From a virus, in the IMG/VR virus record IMGVR_UViG_3300012920_000123, positions 1 to 34,761 of that record: 34,761 nucleotides of DNA. One strand, written 5' to 3'. Positions 14,100-22,023 of this stretch are shown here, piece after piece. The stretch's first letter is position 1; every line of letters starts with the position of its first letter. The notes beneath the pieces were generated by a model. It searched no databases. It worked only from the letters and a program-made list of their open reading frames with translations, and was not told the origin of the DNA. The position numbers were made by a program, and so were the translations under genes.

Positions 14100-14526
14100 T
14101 TGGCTCCTTTTGTTCTGATATTGACTCAGCAACATTGTCAAGACTTGTTGATATATCATACAGATTGCTAAATGCTCCTGCATGATCATGTCTTATTTCG
14201 AAAGAACTATGTTGTGGTGTTTGTATTTCAATAGCACCATTATAGCTCTTACCTTTTAACTCTACAGTCTTACTATCGTATGCATGAACTAATTGTATTT
14301 GTACTGCATCTTCATGTATACGTTGTGATGGTGTTGCACGAATAGATTCTTCGTACTCCCTCAACTCATCAATTATCCAATCTTTTATATTGGAATCAGC
14401 ACCTATGTGCCAACGTTTACCAGGTCTAAACATAGATAAATTTAATGTTTCCATAACTTCATAAGTGCATGTGTCAGACTCATCTGGTCCGTAAACATCA
14501 AATCTTATTTTATATTCTTTTGACAT
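14083..14526 (-). CDS. Unrecognised acidic protein (147 aa)
   Basis: MSKEYKIRFDVYGPDESDTCTYEVMETL... starts beta-rich, followed by a helical middle (NIKDWIIDELREYEESI) and a polar C-terminus with a second helix (SNLYDISTSLDNVAESI). No family recognised. AAAGGAAA precedes the ATG. It is the first gene after the hairpins at 14621-14678, so it starts a leftward operon. Confidence 0.65.
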   Translation of the reverse strand: MSKEYKIRFDVYGPDESDTCTYEVMETLNLSMFRPGKRWHIGADSNIKDWIIDELREYEESIRATPSQRIHEDAVQIQLVHAYDSKTVELKGKSYNGAIEIQTPQHSSFEIRHDHAGAFSNLYDISTSLDNVAESISEQKEPNGRSE

Positions 14527-14559
14527 AAATTATATTTCCTTTCTGACTATTTGTGTCAT

Positions 14560-14576
14560 AACTTATATGGGAAATT
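14560..14576 (-). promoter_or_regulatory. Candidate promoter/operator for the 147-aa gene
   Basis: Minus strand TATAAG (14566-14561 region) 18 bases after a weak TTGTAT. It overlaps TATGGGAAATT on the plus strand, close to the word in three other promoter gaps. The -35 is poor. Confidence 0.3.
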
Positions 14577-14620
14577 ACAACAAAAATACAAGGCTTGCAA
14601 CAAATATTTTTTTAGTATAT

Positions 14621-14678
14621 TGTGAGATTCTCTTCTCACACCTTTTGTTTGCTCGTCTGAGATTTCTATTCTCAGACG
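14621..14678. repeat. Two tandem perfect hairpins between operons
   Basis: TGTGAGA / TCTCACA (14621-14627 with 14634-14640) and CGTCTGAGA / TCTCAGACG (14654-14662 with 14670-14678). They lie right after the stop of the leftward gene ending at 14687. No clear U-run follows on the minus strand, so they may terminate or stabilise the transcript end. Confidence 0.6.
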
Positions 14679-14686
14679 GGCAGCAT

Positions 14687-14938
14687 TTACGTTAATTCTT
14701 CAATTATAGGTTTCTTTTTAGGTATTATTATTTCTTGTGGAAGACATTCAAATTTAATATAGATGTTGTATTTATTAACATCACTTTCACCGATCTCGAT
14801 CATTTTAGCTTTGCTTTCATCATAACCTGTAATCATGCAATCATAAGCTGAATTAAATTGATCTTTAAAAACAAATGGTTGTAGACATGTGTTTGCTACT
14901 CCAGAGCAAATATATAATACCAATGCAAATATTTTCAT
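14687..14938 (-). CDS. Secreted small cysteine-containing protein (83 aa)
   Basis: MKIFALVLYICSGVANTC looks like a signal peptide; the mature part has further Cys (C-MITGYDES, FECLPQE) that could form disulfides in the periplasm, and a Lys/Pro/Glu-rich end. It starts as TAATG with the 42-aa gene. Similar proteins occur in related marine phages, from memory, with no known function. Confidence 0.65.
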   Translation of the reverse strand: MKIFALVLYICSGVANTCLQPFVFKDQFNSAYDCMITGYDESKAKMIEIGESDVNKYNIYIKFECLPQEIIIPKKKPIIEELT

Positions 14939-15066
14939 TACCTGCCCTGGCCCCGATACATTTTTCTAGAAAATTTTTTATTTGGTTTTTTTGCATGACG
15001 ACCAGGTCTTTTCTTTGGTGTCGTTGCTTTATAATTATTTACTCCGAACTTTGGTTTTTTAGCCAT
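14938..15066 (-). CDS. Tiny basic KKRPGRH protein (42 aa)
   Basis: MAKKPKFGVNNYKATTPKKR followed by PGRHAKKPNKKFSRKMYRG. About a third Lys/Arg. GGAG lies 8 bases before the ATG and the gene overlaps the zinc-ribbon gene by 28 bases. The TPKKRPGRHxKxxNK core recurs next to the same zinc-ribbon gene in other phages in my memory, suggesting a nucleic-acid-binding partner; unproven. Confidence 0.7.
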   Translation of the reverse strand: MAKKPKFGVNNYKATTPKKRPGRHAKKPNKKFSRKMYRGQGR

Positions 15067-15254
15067 TTTTGTTCTCCTGCTGTCAGTGGTAGATATTTTA
15101 TACTACCATTTACATATTGTTTTGTGTCTTCACCACAACTTGTACATCTATAAAAGTCTGACACGATGGCTATTAAAATAGTTTCGTCTTCACATGCAGG
15201 ACATCTACCTTGAACTGTATCTATATGTCCTAATACTTTTAAAAATTTTGTCAT
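15039..15254 (-). CDS. Zinc-ribbon protein (71 aa)
   Basis: RCPACEDETILIAIVSDFYR then CTSCGEDTKQYVNGSIKY: two CxxC knuckles 15 residues apart, a classical zinc ribbon. The start is the ATG at 15254, overlapping the previous stop as TGATG. It could act on transcription or as an adaptor; no enzymatic motif. Confidence 0.75.
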   Translation of the reverse strand: MTKFLKVLGHIDTVQGRCPACEDETILIAIVSDFYRCTSCGEDTKQYVNGSIKYLPLTAGEQKWLKNQSSE

Positions 15255-15463
15255 CAATCTAATATTAAAGATTTAATACCCTTCCTACCTTTGTATATTT
15301 CTGTCTCTGCTTTACCCTTGTAACATTTGTAAGATACAGATTCTGAATATTCACGTTCAGCATGACGCTTGCCCCGAAGGCACGCAGCCATATTATCCTG
15401 AATTAAATGTTCCTTAATCTCTCCGTTTACAAACATCAAAAGGGCCACTATAGACTCTATCAT
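15254..15463 (-). CDS. Small, probably exported protein (69 aa)
   Basis: A hydrophobic start MIESIVALLMFVNGEIKEH is followed by two Cys (AACLRGKRHAEREY, SYKCYKGKAE) and a Lys-rich end. The start overlaps the previous gene as ATGA. The paired Cys and leader-like start suggest export and a disulfide. It resembles a small protein common in marine phage genomes, function unknown. Confidence 0.6.
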   Translation of the reverse strand: MIESIVALLMFVNGEIKEHLIQDNMAACLRGKRHAEREYSESVSYKCYKGKAETEIYKGRKGIKSLILD

Positions 15464-15885
15464 TTTGAGTAACTCCCATTCTTATAACCAATCTCACGAT
15501 TAGCATCTTTTAATTTTTCAATATCTTCCAAAACCTTATCCATTTGTTTTCTTAAAAACTCAATATTTACTTTGTTTAAAGCCATTTCTTCAATATGTTT
15601 GTTTAACTTATCCGTGGTCTTATAAAGATCCTCGATCATCATATATTGCTCCGAGTCCGCAGGAAGTGATCCAAGTTGGCCCCGTGGCCATTTGATTCTA
15701 AACTCTGTGTTCTCTTCAAGATCTTTTTCCATTATCTGTATACGAGTATCTGCAACGTTAAGACGTTCTATGATTTGAAAGTAACCCATAGTGCCGAGTG
15801 CCACGATGATGATCAAAGAGGCAACCGTCTTCATTGGCATTTGGACGGCTGCTTCTTCAGAAATATTTAATGGTTTATTGGACAT
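15460..15885 (-). CDS. Membrane-anchored coiled-coil protein (141 aa)
   Basis: A transmembrane segment (about 19-38, VASLIIIVALGTMGYFQII) follows a short polar N-terminus; then a long coiled-coil (about 39-140) with a conserved-looking FRIKWPRGQLGSLPADSEQ segment in between. The topology is like an inner-membrane spanin (i-spanin), but the nearest endolysin is 10 kb away, so that is only one option. Confidence 0.7.
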   Translation of the reverse strand: MSNKPLNISEEAAVQMPMKTVASLIIIVALGTMGYFQIIERLNVADTRIQIMEKDLEENTEFRIKWPRGQLGSLPADSEQYMMIEDLYKTTDKLNKHIEEMALNKVNIEFLRKQMDKVLEDIEKLKDANREIGYKNGSYSK

Positions 15886-15888
15886 AAA

Positions 15889-15972
15889 TTATCTTGACCA
15901 AAGCCAATCTTTGACTTTTTTAAATGGCCAACAGATTATGTTCCATACCCACTTAATTATTTTTCTAGCCAT
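15889..15972 (-). CDS. In-frame nested Trp/Lys-rich peptide (27 aa)
   Basis: The codons just before this ATG read AAG GAG GAT AAC, giving the near-perfect site AAAGGAGGATAAC right upstream. The peptide MARKIIKWVWNIICWPFKK and VKDWLWSR is amphipathic, with five Trp and many Lys/Arg, like membrane-active peptides. It is in frame with the 70-aa gene. A role in membrane disturbance is inference. Confidence 0.5.
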   Translation of the reverse strand: MARKIIKWVWNIICWPFKKVKDWLWSR

Positions 15973-16101
15973 GTTATCCTCCTTTACAAAATTTTTAACT
16001 TCATCTGTAAGAGTTAATACTCCTAAATTGCATCCACATACATTACACAAAAGTGCACCACGATGTGCATGTCCACATAAATTACATAAATTTAAACTCA
16101 T
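15889..16101 (-). CDS. Cysteine-knuckle plus Trp-rich tail protein (70 aa)
   Basis: The N-terminal part CNLCGHAHRGALLCNVCGC (6-24) is a small zinc knuckle; the C-terminal 27 residues are Trp- and Lys-rich. GAGG precedes the ATG, which overlaps the 215-aa gene stop (ATGA). The C-terminal part also has its own strong start (see 15889-15972), so two products may be made from one frame. Confidence 0.6.
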   Translation of the reverse strand: MSLNLCNLCGHAHRGALLCNVCGCNLGVLTLTDEVKNFVKEDNMARKIIKWVWNIICWPFKKVKDWLWSR

Positions 16102-16745
16102 TTTTTCTTTTCCTCTATTTCATAAAAGAACTTGTCTGTATCTTCTGTACGCCAAGCCCTACTATCCTCTACGTTCCACTCATTAGTTTGCACTTTCCAA
16201 TCTGGAATATTGTCCTTCACAGTAAACGAAGGTATGTCCCATATACATCTATTGTTTGGTTGTGCTGCAAAATTACCATCATCCAAGGCAATTATGTGTG
16301 CGCATTTATGTTCATGCGGTATCTCTGAGTGATCAGTATCTAGTATGTTACTATCAGGATGTGCAAAGTCAACAGTAAATAAATATTTACCTGGATGCCA
16401 TTTTTTATCTTTACCTATGTATTTGCCAGCTTGTCCGTCTAAGATATCCCAACGATGAACAGAAGGATAATAAGAAAAACAATTCCAGAGCTGTAGTTCA
16501 TCAAGTCTTCTTGAGGGCACTCTGGATGGCTTAAATCCCTTTTGAATAAACGCGCTAATTGGTAGGCGATAAAATATTGCACCGTTTTCCATAATAGCAT
16601 GAAATAATATGCTCCTACCTGTAAGAGCGCTAAGACCAAAGATAATGCAGTCTTCAACTTCTCCGTGATGTTTTTGTAAATCATATAGATACTCCCTTTT
16701 TATTTGTGCATAAGTTGGTGGTATGTTTGCGTTTAAATAAGCCAT
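16098..16745 (-). CDS. Conserved phage protein (215 aa), unknown function
   Basis: MAYLNANIPPTYAQIKREYLYDLQKHHGEVEDCIIFGLSALT... is a helix start, then SILFHAIMENGAIFYRLPISAF, and many Trp/His/Asp later (HRWDILDGQAGKY, TVDFAHPDSN, HEHKCAHIIALDDGNFA). It is a mixed alpha/beta domain with no catalytic motif I can assign. GAGG is 5 bases before the ATG. It sits directly after PolA in the replication block, and proteins of this kind occur there in related phages, from memory. Confidence 0.75.
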   Translation of the reverse strand: MAYLNANIPPTYAQIKREYLYDLQKHHGEVEDCIIFGLSALTGRSILFHAIMENGAIFYRLPISAFIQKGFKPSRVPSRRLDELQLWNCFSYYPSVHRWDILDGQAGKYIGKDKKWHPGKYLFTVDFAHPDSNILDTDHSEIPHEHKCAHIIALDDGNFAAQPNNRCIWDIPSFTVKDNIPDWKVQTNEWNVEDSRAWRTEDTDKFFYEIEEKKK

Positions 16746-16751
16746 AGTACC

Positions 16752-18614
16752 TCATTTTATTTCACCCCAATTGTCCGCTTGATCAAAATCAACTTTATTT
16801 GGGACTTCAAGTTCAACTGCTGATTCCATAATATTAATTATTTCTTCAGCATCTTTTTCAGATTCAATAGAAATATCAACTTCATCATGAATTTGAATAT
16901 GTGGTATTATACCATTTTGATATAATGCTACCATACATTTTTTTGTCATATCAGCAGCAGATCCTTGTATTAATCTATTTAAAGCTTTGTATGTAAAAGC
17001 ACGTTTTAAAGGCTCTCCATATTCTTTTCTAGCTTGTTCTAATGGTAATGGTTTATGGACTCCAAATTGAACTGGTTGCCATAACTCAAAATGACATGCC
17101 CTACCTAGTAAAGTCCTTATTTTACCTCTATCATTAGCAGCTCTAGAAACATTATCCATAAGACTCTTAACAAATGGAGCTCTGCTATGATACCTTTGAA
17201 TTAGTTTTTCTGCAGAGTCTTTCATTAGACCTAATTCTGCCATTAATTTATTTTTACCCATGCCATACATTAAACCTAAATTAATTGTTTTGGCTTGCTT
17301 ACGTTCTATACCTGCCATGTCTGCAACAACCTGATGAAAATCCGCATCTCCTTTTCGATACTCTTCTACGATACCATCAACACCAGGTAGGTTTTGTAGT
17401 TTTGCATAGTGTACTAAAATTCTTGGCTCTTGTTGTGAGTAGTCAAATGATCCCCATGTGCAACCATCTTCTGGAATAAATATAGACCTAATCATTGGTC
17501 CTAACTCTTTATGTCTTGCAGGAATCTGTTGCAGGTTTGGATTAGACATTGAAAATCTACCAGTCACAGTCCCACCTTGATCTGATCTTATTTGATTTAT
17601 GTCTGCATGTATTCTTCCATTAACAGCATGTTTAGTTATTGTATCTATAAAAGTTGTATGAGATTTATTTATCTCTCTTGCATTAGCTATGTCCTTTGCA
17701 ATTTCATTTGGATGATTCGCTAAAAAATTTTTTGTAAAACTAGGTGCATCAGTTTTTTCTGTTCTGTCGTAGGGTAATTTTAATTTATCAAAAACTTTTG
17801 CAATTGATGTTGCTGTCCATATTTCTACATCAACACCAGTTAAACCCTTGATTTTATTAAGAATTTCTTGTTCTTGTTTTATTAAATTTTTTTTAATATT
17901 AGATGCTTTTTCAAGATCTACTCTTACACCTTTAAATCTCATGTCTACCAAACAAGGAAATAAATCTAGTTCTAATTCAAAAATACTCCACAACTCTTGT
18001 GCATATAATTCTGTTTTTAATCTTTGCCAAAGTTTAAGTGTTGCCTCTGCATCACGCTCTGCATATTGTCCAACAAACATTGCAGGTAATCTCCATAAAT
18101 CTTTTTTTGGATCTACTTCCCAAAGTTTAGCTGCTTCTTGTAAAATTTTTTCATCTTTACCTATACCAATGTAATGTCTTGCTAATGTATTTAATTGATA
18201 AGACAATCTATTTTCATCAATTAAAGATGCTGCTATCATTGTATCTACAATTTTACCTTTTATTTCTATGCCATAAAATCGTAACCAACACACATCATAC
18301 ATGGCATTGTGAAAAATAAATGTTGTATCTTCTTGTTTAAATATATCTTTTAACCAATTAAAAACTAATTTCTTATCCATGTTACCACCATTTTCATGTT
18401 TAACAGGAAAGTAACCAGACCAACCATCAACAGCTAATGCAATACCTGCTATGTGTCCTCTGCCAACCACGTTCCCCGATCCAAGTGTAGTTAAATCTGG
18501 GTCGTTAGTTTCTAAGTCAACTGCTACTTCTTTGTAATTAGATAGGTCTTTTAGTTCTTCAGGCATCACCCATTCTGTTTCAGGTGAAAATAAAGGTGGT
18601 TGTATTGTTCTCAC
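16752..18614 (-). CDS. polA: Family A DNA polymerase with 3'-5' exonuclease (620 aa)
   Basis: Replicative polymerase. Exonuclease: motif I VDLET (D33, E35), motif II HNAMYD (N103, D107), motif III YAERD (Y184, D188). Polymerase: motif A SFDYSQQEPR (D391), motif B RKQAKTINLGLMYG (R438, K442, L446, Y450) and motif C HDE (H576, D577). Length and order fit T7-type polymerases. L446 aligns with Escherichia coli F762. The start is a GTG overlapping the previous stop as GTGA, with AAAGGG upstream. It lies between DUF3310 and the small-gene train. Confidence 0.97.
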   Translation of the reverse strand: MRTIQPPLFSPETEWVMPEELKDLSNYKEVAVDLETNDPDLTTLGSGNVVGRGHIAGIALAVDGWSGYFPVKHENGGNMDKKLVFNWLKDIFKQEDTTFIFHNAMYDVCWLRFYGIEIKGKIVDTMIAASLIDENRLSYQLNTLARHYIGIGKDEKILQEAAKLWEVDPKKDLWRLPAMFVGQYAERDAEATLKLWQRLKTELYAQELWSIFELELDLFPCLVDMRFKGVRVDLEKASNIKKNLIKQEQEILNKIKGLTGVDVEIWTATSIAKVFDKLKLPYDRTEKTDAPSFTKNFLANHPNEIAKDIANAREINKSHTTFIDTITKHAVNGRIHADINQIRSDQGGTVTGRFSMSNPNLQQIPARHKELGPMIRSIFIPEDGCTWGSFDYSQQEPRILVHYAKLQNLPGVDGIVEEYRKGDADFHQVVADMAGIERKQAKTINLGLMYGMGKNKLMAELGLMKDSAEKLIQRYHSRAPFVKSLMDNVSRAANDRGKIRTLLGRACHFELWQPVQFGVHKPLPLEQARKEYGEPLKRAFTYKALNRLIQGSAADMTKKCMVALYQNGIIPHIQIHDEVDISIESEKDAEEIINIMESAVELEVPNKVDFDQADNWGEIK

Positions 18615-18820
18615 TTATAATCCCTTTCGATTATCATTTCTAAAAAATGTATTGCTTTTAATATGTCTTGCTTCTTTCCTTTATCTCTATGTCTTATAAT
18701 ATATTTTATAGCACAACCTTCAGGATATAGCAATTCATTCTCCACTACAAACTTACTTGGTTGAATTTTATATTTTTGGTAGTGACTCCCACCATGCTGC
18801 TTGTCCCAAACTTTACTCAT
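18611..18820 (-). CDS. DUF3310 protein (69 aa)
   Basis: KQHGGSHYQKYKIQPSKFV...EGCAIKYIIRHRDKGKKQDILKAIHFLEMIIER: the patterns HGGSHY....IQP..F......CAIKYI.RH..KG....DL.KA.HFLE are those of DUF3310, the family that contains T7 gp1.7-type nucleotide kinase. Short for that protein, so only the family core. It overlaps both neighbours by 4 bases, so it is made together with the helicase and PolA. Confidence 0.85.
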   Translation of the reverse strand: MSKVWDKQHGGSHYQKYKIQPSKFVVENELLYPEGCAIKYIIRHRDKGKKQDILKAIHFLEMIIERDYK

Positions 18821-20325
18821 AGTATATAAGCCCTGTCAAAATTTTTTGGATCAACAATATGCAATTCTTTTTTAGTTCTGGTTGTACCTGTATAAAATAA
18901 TCTATGTAACTCATCAGGATCATTTTGAAATGTTTCTAATGCTGCATTTGTAAGATCTTGTAAAATTAAAACTTTCTGTGCTTCTCCTCCTTTTGCCCCG
19001 TGTATTGTCGACATTATAATTCTAGGATTTTTATTAATTCTCTCACCATTTGCTCTCATATTCCTTATATAATTTTCAGTTATAGTATCTAAACCTTCAA
19101 AAGATTCATACCAAACTTTGTCAGTAAGTAGACCATACTTGTCTTTACACTGTTGTAAAGTATATTTTTCTTCTGATTTAAACAGCTTTCCTGTTCTAAA
19201 TCCTTCAGCCACGTTAGCCCCTAAATATTCATAAATATTTTTTATTTCTATGTTAGTTAGTGTGCCACCTTTTCGCCATGTTTCCCAATTTTGTAATGCT
19301 AATAATAATTTTAATTTTATGGAGTTAGATCCTTTGTATTGATAATACCAACCACGGAGCTCACATAACTCTTTTATATCGTCTAAAAAATGATTTGCAG
19401 AGGCTAATACCAACCAGTTTCCCTCTGACATATCTACTTGTGTTACATCAGAGTATCTACAAAGTATACCTTCCTCTGCTCTTGGTTGATAATTTTTATC
19501 GAATCTGTTTTGTACTTTGCTTATTATTCTTTGTGATAATTCATGTATTGGTCCACCAGGTATACGATAAGATTGATCCAATGTTTTTATATTATCTACT
19601 TCACTTTTTAATGCTATGAAATGATCTACATCTGCACCAGCCCATTTAAATATTGCTTGATCGTCATCACCTGCAATATATGTTTTGTCAACATTTTGCC
19701 ATATTTGTTTTACCATCTTCCATTGTAATAATGATAGATCTTGTGCTTCGTCTATAAATAAAACTTCAAATTTTGATTTAATTTGCTGGTCTAAAAAATC
19801 TTGTAATAGATCTGTAAAATCTTTTAATCTTTTTTCACTTTTATATCTTTTTAGTTCTTCTGATATTAAATAAAGAGTGCCTCTTTCTATATCTAATATA
19901 TTTTGTCTTGAATCATAATACTCTAATAAATCCATTTGCCTTACTCTTGCCGTATTTATTATTGTAAGATATTCATTGTCTGAGTTAAAAGTCCCGTCTT
20001 CTGTAGAGAATTTAGCTGTCTTGATTGGTATGCCACATTTTTGCCCAAATTCTTTATAATCAGAAGCTGACATCATTTTTTCTTTTGTCATCCCTAACAT
20101 TTTAAAAGCATAAGAATGAAGTGTTCTAAAATTTTCTAAATCATTCTCTGCATCTAATTCAAATTTTATAGCTGCTCTGTTGGCTGCTTCAGTGGCTGCT
20201 TTCTTTGTAAAAGAAAAGTAACCTATTTGTTTTGGTCTAATACCTTGTTGGATAAACTCATCTACGAGGTTTAAGAGAGTTGTTGTTTTTCCAGTACCTG
20301 GTGGACCTAGTATAATGGTCTTCAT
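18817..20325 (-). CDS. UvrD/Rep-like superfamily 1 helicase (502 aa)
   Basis: ATP-dependent DNA unwinding. Walker A GPPGTGKTTT (7-16), Ia FSFTKKAA, Walker B/II FIDEAQD (190-196), III GDDDQAIFKW (219-228), IV QSYR (R254), V TIHGAKGGEA (440-449) and VI YTGTTR (478-483). The short length lacks the extra subdomains of full UvrD, closer to phage Dda-type proteins. It is the only replicative-type helicase on this strand; with PolA and the primase it is likely the fork helicase or a recombination helicase. Confidence 0.92.
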   Translation of the reverse strand: MKTIILGPPGTGKTTTLLNLVDEFIQQGIRPKQIGYFSFTKKAATEAANRAAIKFELDAENDLENFRTLHSYAFKMLGMTKEKMMSASDYKEFGQKCGIPIKTAKFSTEDGTFNSDNEYLTIINTARVRQMDLLEYYDSRQNILDIERGTLYLISEELKRYKSEKRLKDFTDLLQDFLDQQIKSKFEVLFIDEAQDLSLLQWKMVKQIWQNVDKTYIAGDDDQAIFKWAGADVDHFIALKSEVDNIKTLDQSYRIPGGPIHELSQRIISKVQNRFDKNYQPRAEEGILCRYSDVTQVDMSEGNWLVLASANHFLDDIKELCELRGWYYQYKGSNSIKLKLLLALQNWETWRKGGTLTNIEIKNIYEYLGANVAEGFRTGKLFKSEEKYTLQQCKDKYGLLTDKVWYESFEGLDTITENYIRNMRANGERINKNPRIIMSTIHGAKGGEAQKVLILQDLTNAALETFQNDPDELHRLFYTGTTRTKKELHIVDPKNFDRAYIL

Positions 20326-20422
20326 ACGCTTGTTTTTTACACTCCTTTGCTTCTTTTTTTAACTTGTTGTCCCATAACCATTTTGCATGACGTATTAAAA
20401 TTATATTTTTTTCACTACGCAT
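20258..20422 (-). CDS. Possible small basic protein (54 aa)
   Basis: The ATG at 20422 overlaps the primase stop as TAATG and the frame runs 54 codons, rich in Lys/Arg and Trp (LIRHAKWLWDNKLKKEAK). It overlaps the helicase start by 68 bases. Coupling and coverage of the otherwise empty gap support it; there is no known family, so it may be spurious. Confidence 0.4.
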   Translation of the reverse strand: MRSEKNIILIRHAKWLWDNKLKKEAKECKKQAYEDHYTRSTRYWKNNNSLKPRR

Positions 20423-21948
20423 TAAAATATTTCTTCTTGATATTTAACCTGTGATATACTTGCCTCTATTTTTTTCATTGCTTTTACTTTAATTAATCTT
20501 GGTTGTTGCTTTTTAATTGTCATTCTTACTTCATCTACAAATACATCTAGTTGTTTTATTAAATTTCCTGTTTTTGTTTTGTCCATATCCCAATTATTTT
20601 TTTTACAAAAATTAAAAAAATCTTCCATTCTAAAATATGTGAACTCTCTGCTATCATCTGTGTATGGTAATTTATTAAATATATCGTCCATGGTTCTTGC
20701 ATTCTGTCTATTTGTTGTCCAGTCTTGCAGTAAATCCATAATTTCATTTCTTGGATCTAAAGATTCTAATGGTTCTACTTCTTGTATGTTTGTCATTAAG
20801 GGTTTTAAATAGTATTGTTTCCAATCTTTTGGTTTCAATACTGGTATTATAAGATTAGCTTGATCTAAACATGCTAGAGCAAACATACCTGGGTTATAGA
20901 GTTGTTCTGATTTTAATTCTATCCTAGACTCACCCACATCTAAAAACCATTGTGGTGGTTTTGATGTATACTTTGTAAGACTCCCAAGACTTGGCATTTC
21001 TTCTTCGCCATATCCGACTCCAAATCTTTTAGTTCTACATAAACCAGACTGACATACAGAATTAATAGGAGCGTCTTTACATCTGTATTTATCATATCCT
21101 TTTCTATTTACTGATTTAATTAACATTTGAACCTCTGTGTTGTTTAATGGTGGGTTCATATATTTTTGATTTGATTTTACTAATTCATCTTCCCATGTAT
21201 CTGGTGTTGCTTGTTTATAGTAAACTGCAATGTTAAATAATGCATTGTTTCTTGCACCCTCTCCAAAGCCATCTTTAGCTAATCTATTTAAACATGGTGG
21301 ACCATCTATAAAAGCTTCTGTTATTTTTGGTTGTTCTATTTTTACTTCTTCTAATTTATCTTGAACATACTCACTATACATTTCAAAAAATTCTGACAAA
21401 GATGCTGCTTCTCCATCATCTTTAATTGCATATCGTAAACCTTTCATTTCATTGTGGTATGGTAAATTTAAAAAATTACCTGTATCTCCACGATCAACTA
21501 ATATCTCTGTTTGTTTTGGAAAAATTTCTGAACCTTCATAACCAAGAGTCTTGGCCATTTTTTTTAACGTGCTCTGCATTTGAGATGCAGGTATAAAATT
21601 TTTTGTAAATAAAAAAACGTGTGCTCCGCCAGATTTACTTCTGCAAACTATTAACGGGAGCTTAAGTCTTCGAATACTTTGTACGAGGCTAGCGTGGTCG
21701 AAATTATATTCGTCAATATCAATACAACCCCACTTACATAAATTATCTTCATTAATCGGGATGATCCCGAGAGCCGCACCTTTGCCTTGTAAATGGTTTT
21801 CCCACAGATCATCGCTAACATTTTTTCTGACAATGAATGCCTTGCCTGTCTGTTTACCGTTTTCGTTACGATCACCTTTCTGATATTGTCCATATGCTAT
21901 TTTTAGCCCTTCAAATATATTTTTAAATGTATCTTTCTTAACTATCAT
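20422..21948 (-). CDS. Archaeo-eukaryotic-type primase with four-Cys domain (508 aa)
   Basis: Primase core: CIDIDEY (D77, D79), RSKSGGAHVF (S106, H110) and EILVDRGDTGNFLNLPYH (D152 region), the hDhD...SxH...hD order of the AEP superfamily. A middle segment PPCLNRLAKDGFGEGARNNALFNIA is followed by YRCKDAPINSVC and SGLC: C219, C290, C299, C304, spaced like the Fe-S ligands of PriL-type domains in primases of similar architecture. The C-terminal 200 residues are unassigned. It would make primers for the PolA at 16752. Only a weak Shine-Dalgarno was seen. Confidence 0.88.
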   Translation of the reverse strand: MIVKKDTFKNIFEGLKIAYGQYQKGDRNENGKQTGKAFIVRKNVSDDLWENHLQGKGAALGIIPINEDNLCKWGCIDIDEYNFDHASLVQSIRRLKLPLIVCRSKSGGAHVFLFTKNFIPASQMQSTLKKMAKTLGYEGSEIFPKQTEILVDRGDTGNFLNLPYHNEMKGLRYAIKDDGEAASLSEFFEMYSEYVQDKLEEVKIEQPKITEAFIDGPPCLNRLAKDGFGEGARNNALFNIAVYYKQATPDTWEDELVKSNQKYMNPPLNNTEVQMLIKSVNRKGYDKYRCKDAPINSVCQSGLCRTKRFGVGYGEEEMPSLGSLTKYTSKPPQWFLDVGESRIELKSEQLYNPGMFALACLDQANLIIPVLKPKDWKQYYLKPLMTNIQEVEPLESLDPRNEIMDLLQDWTTNRQNARTMDDIFNKLPYTDDSREFTYFRMEDFFNFCKKNNWDMDKTKTGNLIKQLDVFVDEVRMTIKKQQPRLIKVKAMKKIEASISQVKYQEEIF

Positions 21949-21966
21949 TTCTATTTAAATTGTAAA

Positions 21967-22023
21967 GGGGCGACGCTTCCCCTCTCGCTTCCACGCCGCC
22001 CCAATACTCCTAGTAAGGAGTAT
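21967..22023 (-). terminator. Double hairpin between ssDNA-binding and primase genes
   Basis: Minus strand: ATACTCC-N6-GGAGTAT (22023-22004) overlaps the TAG of the upstream gene, then a GC-rich stem GGGGCGGCG / CGTCGCCCC (22002-21967, one G.U) is followed by TTTACAATTT. Without a full U-run, partial termination or attenuation is more likely than a complete stop. Confidence 0.45.

Noticed and set aside
16439-16684. 81-codon frame with membrane-like segments
   Set aside because: Lies wholly inside the 215-aa gene in another frame with no start site; hydrophobicity follows from the AT-rich codons.
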